Assembly: GCF_012273895.1 (NCBI RefSeq)
Contig: NC_052118.1
Span: 1,860,001-1,924,000, forward strand
Length of the DNA: 64,000 nucleotides
Direction: 5' to 3'
From: Zerene cesonia
Lineage: Eukaryota; Arthropoda; Insecta; Lepidoptera; Pieridae
Part shown: one piece after another, positions 59,739-64,000 of the stretch
How positions within the stretch are numbered: the first letter of the stretch is position 1
Layout of the letters: every line of letters starts with the position of its first letter
The notes under the pieces: model-generated
Told to the model about the DNA's origin: nothing
Database searches by the model: none
Seen by the model: the letters and a program-made list of their open reading frames with translations, nothing else
Position numbers and translations under genes: made by a program

Positions 59739-61382
59739 TGTTGCTCAAAAGAAATTATATACTCGAACGATAATTTTGCCTCTATTCCGGTAATGGTTGA
59801 AGGTTAGGAATTCAAAAACGAGCCCGAATCAAAATCGAGTCGATTACGACTTGAACAGAAAATCAATGTTGGTGGTAAGGCTCCGGTTTCTAGTTGCATA
59901 TTATATTTCTAGCGATATAATTTCTATGAAATGCAGATATGTCAGCAAACTAAATACTAGAATATTAATTCCTATAATCGTGTATAATCTAATATTGATA
60001 ACGGAACAAATACAGAACGTCTGTTTGTATCAATTAGACCTTTGATTTATAATAACGTTTACATACACGCTTTAAAATTCAATCCGTTTTTGTAAAAATA
60101 ATAATTTAAAGGATGAAATAATTAATAACTTATTGAGGGACGGTGCTCAAGTCAATAAAATAATAAGGCTTATAATACTACAAGAAGCATAAGAAATAAA
60201 TTTGGTTGAATATTTATTACAGCTAGAGAAATAAATTCCGTGGCAACAACTGAATGAAATGTCAAAATAATACAACAATATTTGGAGTGGCATAAATAAC
60301 AATTATTTGATAGTGTTCTGTCCAATTTATCAATATCCAATGATTAATATTTCAGTGACACTCTTGTAAATGACGACTTCAAACTAATTTTGTTATCTGT
60401 GTTGCCTTATAATAATACTTGTGCAAATTTTCCTTTTGAGTATAAGCAATTTTTTCTATAACATTTAACTCACTGTTGAAGTAAGTCCTGGAATAATGAT
60501 GTTTATACAATAATTTTAGGAGAACTTAAATGATATTATATAATTATTATGTATGTATTATGTAGATCATTATTACAGAAACTACAACGTCAAAATCTAA
60601 AAATCTCTTTTTATACCGGTTTCACTTAAGGAGGAGTATTTATTACATCAAAATTGTTGACTGAGTGAATAAATAGGGTTACATTGTAGTCTTTTGTTAA
60701 CAACTGACATGAAAAAAGGAGGAGATTGTCAATTCTACTGTATTATTTCATCGACTGGGAGAACCGATTTTGATGATTCTTAATTTATTTGAAAGCTGAA
60801 AGTGTCTCTTTTAAATTTTCTACTTCTGACAATTAGAAGATAGCTGAATTTATTATAATAATTATTTTAAACTCATACATGCAATGATTAATGTTAGTGA
60901 TACTTAAATTCAAAATAAGCTACATACGTATGGTACAAGATAAGTACATAAAAAGTCAATTCTATGACACTCGAATGACAGTAAGAGGCGGAATAAAACC
61001 TATGATATAATTTTAACACTTCAAAGTTAAATCAAATAATGAAGCAATCAACATAATAAAGGCCTCATCAAACAAATGAAAGCTTATTTTTTCTTATAAG
61101 AAATAAGCTAAAAACAAGGGACCAGAGACTCGGGTAATCACGATAAAACAGAAATAGCGATAAAGTTGACCCTTCTTTATCCTGATATCAACGCGGAAAT
61201 TTCATACCAGAATAGTGTAAGAGCTGGGGCTTAAAATAAATTGCATTTGATCCGAAACGTTGGTTATTGAATGGATAAAGATAGTGGGTTGTGGCAGGCA
61301 TATATCGGAAATGGTATATTGTTTAGAAATCAATAATTCACGTTATTACATTTTTTTAAAGGATTTCGTGTGTTAGAAATGT

Positions 61383-61419
61383 TCACGTCACACAATGTAC
61401 GAAACATTGTGTGACGTGA
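61383..61419. repeat. Perfect 16-bp hairpin with 5-nt loop
   Basis: The arms TCACGTCACACAATGT (61383-61398) and 61404-61419 are exact reverse complements around ACGAA. The arms contain TGACGT-like, CRE/ATF-type half sites. It lies in otherwise repeat-free DNA. The form could be a small foldback structure or a terminator-like stem. There is no coding neighbour. Confidence 0.85.
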
Positions 61420-62765
61420 TCACACAACATTCGCAAAAAAACATCGCATCTTGAGTTTTTTGATTACATAATATCTATTTATTGAATTGAAATAAACATA
61501 AATATGATCTTATCATAAGTTCTTATCCTAAGCATTTTAGACAAATATATTCTCAATTAATGTAAGTCCTTGTTAATATAATTAACAAATCAATTAATCA
61601 ATAGTTTTGGTGTTTTTTGCAAAGCAAATATTTAGTAATTCCACGTTGAAAGACTGAATTCTGAGTGTCTGTGATAATGTTCGTTAGCTCTTAGATTATT
61701 CTCTATAGAATTATATCTAGATGATTTAAGTTTTCCCAAGAACAATAAAACGTGGATAGGAAAATTAAAATTTTATTGCGATAGTACCCAAAGTGTATCG
61801 GACTATCTGAGATGTATGATAAGACAAACCCTTTTCTATTTTATTATTCAGTTCAAACTTCGATGATACCCATCTCCGCTCTTAAATTATTTTATAGATA
61901 TTCTTTTAGTTTTTCTCCTTTATTACTTTTAAACTTTGAGAATAAAAGGAATGTTTTATTATTAAATCATATTTTATAGTATTTTTTACTAGTTCTGAAG
62001 TATGTATGTAGTATGTTTTAAATGTAATTTGAATTCTGAATTTTCTGAGCAATAAGTAATATGATTTCTGTGCCTTAACTTTTATACTTTCCGTATTACT
62101 AAATCTATTAATAATAATATCGTTTAATCAAGCGAGCGAAACGAACCCTGTACTATCATACATTTAATTGTACTCTTTACAGATAAACTATGACACAAAT
62201 AGGTTTAGACGTTGATACAGCATTTTTTTATAACGTGTATATTTTTATCAATCTTAAAAAGAAAATTTTATCCACATATAACCACAGAAAGATTGACGAA
62301 TATGCTAAGAATATTCGTGAACCCTCCGAAAGCTTAAAAAAAACACAATATAAATCCAATAAACCCACAACTTATTCAACGCATTTATAAATTACAAACT
62401 TCACACGTTAAGTCCAAGAGCTAACACGAAATAGTTTTAAGCGGACTTATAACACATACTATGCAGCGGTACTCAACAAATTTTATCACACTTAACGTGG
62501 CGACGTCGTAATTTATACAACACACTCCGGTTCAAGCGCTGCTGGTATCCAGGCGACGAAAATCCAACCTTAACGTGAGGTTCCGATAACATGCCTTGAA
62601 TGGCAGTGTATCCTGCATCAGCATTCCGAACAATTTTCTACTTTAAAATTATAACACCTTTGAGATAGCGATTTTGTGGAATCCAGGTTAAATAGAGACA
62701 AGATGTTGTGCTGGCGGATGTATTCCTAGGTTAATGTTATGCATATAAAGCTAATAAGTATGTGA

Positions 62766-62788
62766 TAGACACGAACGTTTCGTGTCTA
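62766..62788. repeat. Perfect 10-bp hairpin
   Basis: The arms TAGACACGAA and TTCGTGTCTA flank a 3-nt CGT loop. It is small and may be chance. Confidence 0.6.
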
Positions 62789-64000
62789 ATATAGATTCAA
62801 CCCTATATGCAATTTTATAGGATATTTCACGTATGCAAACTTTTATAAATAAAATCTTGCTAGACGTAGCTAATTATAAATGTTATGAAAGAAAAATAAA
62901 TACAAAAGCAGTGGTTACAAATACGGTATCTGATTTAATATACCCTGATATTACGAAAAGTTAGTTTTCCTTTGACAGAACAGAAAATCAAATTGAAAAT
63001 CAGTTTCTTTTAAGTTTTAAAATAACTTGTTTACCCATTACGTCATGCTATAACTGGGGATAGCTTGAAACTCTAGTCGTATATCATTATTAGGAAACGG
63101 GACCATTTGCCTTCCTCTTAATTTAGCATATCTCTAATTCTTATTTATGTATGTGGTATTTAATCTCACGAAAATGCTTTGCTATTAAACAAAACCAGAT
63201 TTCCGAGAAGCGCCACGCTGTTTTAAGTAGGTACGCTTTATTGAAATTGTTTTTAGAAGAACATTATTACAATAATAATGCGATATTTGAAGAATGTTAA
63301 TATTTAAGAATATAGTTCTATTACACGAACCCGTGGAGGATGATCATTTCTTGTAATCAATTAAAAGAAAAGATGAATAACTAATATTGAAAATAAATAT
63401 TGAGAATCAATTATAGTCGACATTATGTGTTTTGACGCATGCTTTTACGCAAATAAATCATGTTTCATATTCATTAATATCCCTGTTTAAAAATGTTGCC
63501 TGAGTACAGACATAAGAATAGATCAAAGGTTTATATTGAAAGTAAAGATTATTGAGATATTGGAGACATTATGGATTGTGGAATACATAAGCATTATCTT
63601 TTAAATACGTTCGTTATTCAAATATCGCCTACGAAGACGAAATCCTGTTTATTTAACTTTCACTACTTACGAGTTCTATCATAAGAAGTAATAAGTACCC
63701 AAGAAGCGTCTAAAAATTCATGAACTCGCCTAACCCCAGTTCTTACAATATTCTCTTTTAATTAAAACAAAAACTTCGTGTTATCATCTTCATTTAAAAG
63801 AAGCGTATTCTAAGCCGCCATGATAGCCGACCGTCTGTAACGTACACCCTAAGCCTTATCCCAATGAAATCAACGCTGGGAATTTTACGAGTAATTCCCA
63901 AGGAAAACTTTTGTTTTTTGTTTGGACAACAACTTTTTTATTGACGGAAATAAAGAACATTGGACTTTTGTTTGATCTTGTTTTTCTGTTGCGAGGGATG

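Larger units (their letters stand above)
57601..64000 (+). other. Start of the next intron, runs off the window
   Basis: No further exon of the gene could be found. Two GACATAAAA-family copies lie at 57826-58135 and 59452-59738. I see nothing identifiable at 58136-59451. Confidence 0.6.
59741..64000. other. Repeat-poor 4-kb zone at the right edge
   Basis: No exon or known repeat was recognised. The sequence is AT-rich throughout. Only two hairpins stand out (61383-61419 and 62766-62788). Confidence 0.4.

Noticed and set aside
1..64000. CRISPR, bacterial operon, phage or defence system
   Set aside because: No regularly spaced repeats, ribosome-binding sites or clustered long frames. The DNA is clearly animal nuclear intronic sequence.

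Overview
The window looks like nuclear DNA from a lepidopteran, probably a nymphalid-type butterfly. It is strongly AT-rich and has no long open reading frame. It is scattered with repeat types common in butterfly and moth genomes: short non-autonomous Helitrons that start TCCTACTAATATTATAAATG and end CTAG, a tRNA-derived SINE of the Metulj type, and non-LTR retrotransposon 3' ends whose last bases are GACATAAAAA. The organism call is from remembered repeat style and was not searched.

Only two stretches are convincing host coding sequence. Both are on the plus strand: an internal exon at 33774-33921 and the next one at 57404-57600. They join in frame (phase 2) into one V-set immunoglobulin domain with both disulfide cysteines and the core tryptophan. 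The pattern (LPCD ... VVWYRDDNPVYSYD ... HW ... YRCRVDF..SPTRN) is that of the Sidestep (Side) family, the cell-surface receptors and ligands that guide insect motor axons and pair with Beaten-path proteins. The exon pair starts and ends in phase 1, as expected for an exchangeable Ig module. The signal-peptide exon must lie left of the window, or be too short to recognise in it. The remaining Ig, FnIII and transmembrane exons should lie to the right.

Layout: 1-33773 is upstream intron or 5' flank; 33774-33921 is the first half of the Ig domain; 33922-57403 is a 23.5-kb intron; 57404-57600 is the second half; 57601-64000 is the start of the next intron. The introns hold at least six dispersed repeat groups, two fossil LINE coding fragments (2069-2308 and 15804-16400), microsatellites and several perfect hairpins. 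The zones 23706-28677 and 59741-64000 are almost free of recognisable repeats and are the best places to look for conserved regulatory DNA.

The most unusual item is a repeat that carries a complete 71-nt tRNA-like cloverleaf followed at once by a T6 run. It is present in three places and once forms an 81-bp inverted repeat. No bacterial-type operon, CRISPR array, phage or defence locus is present.
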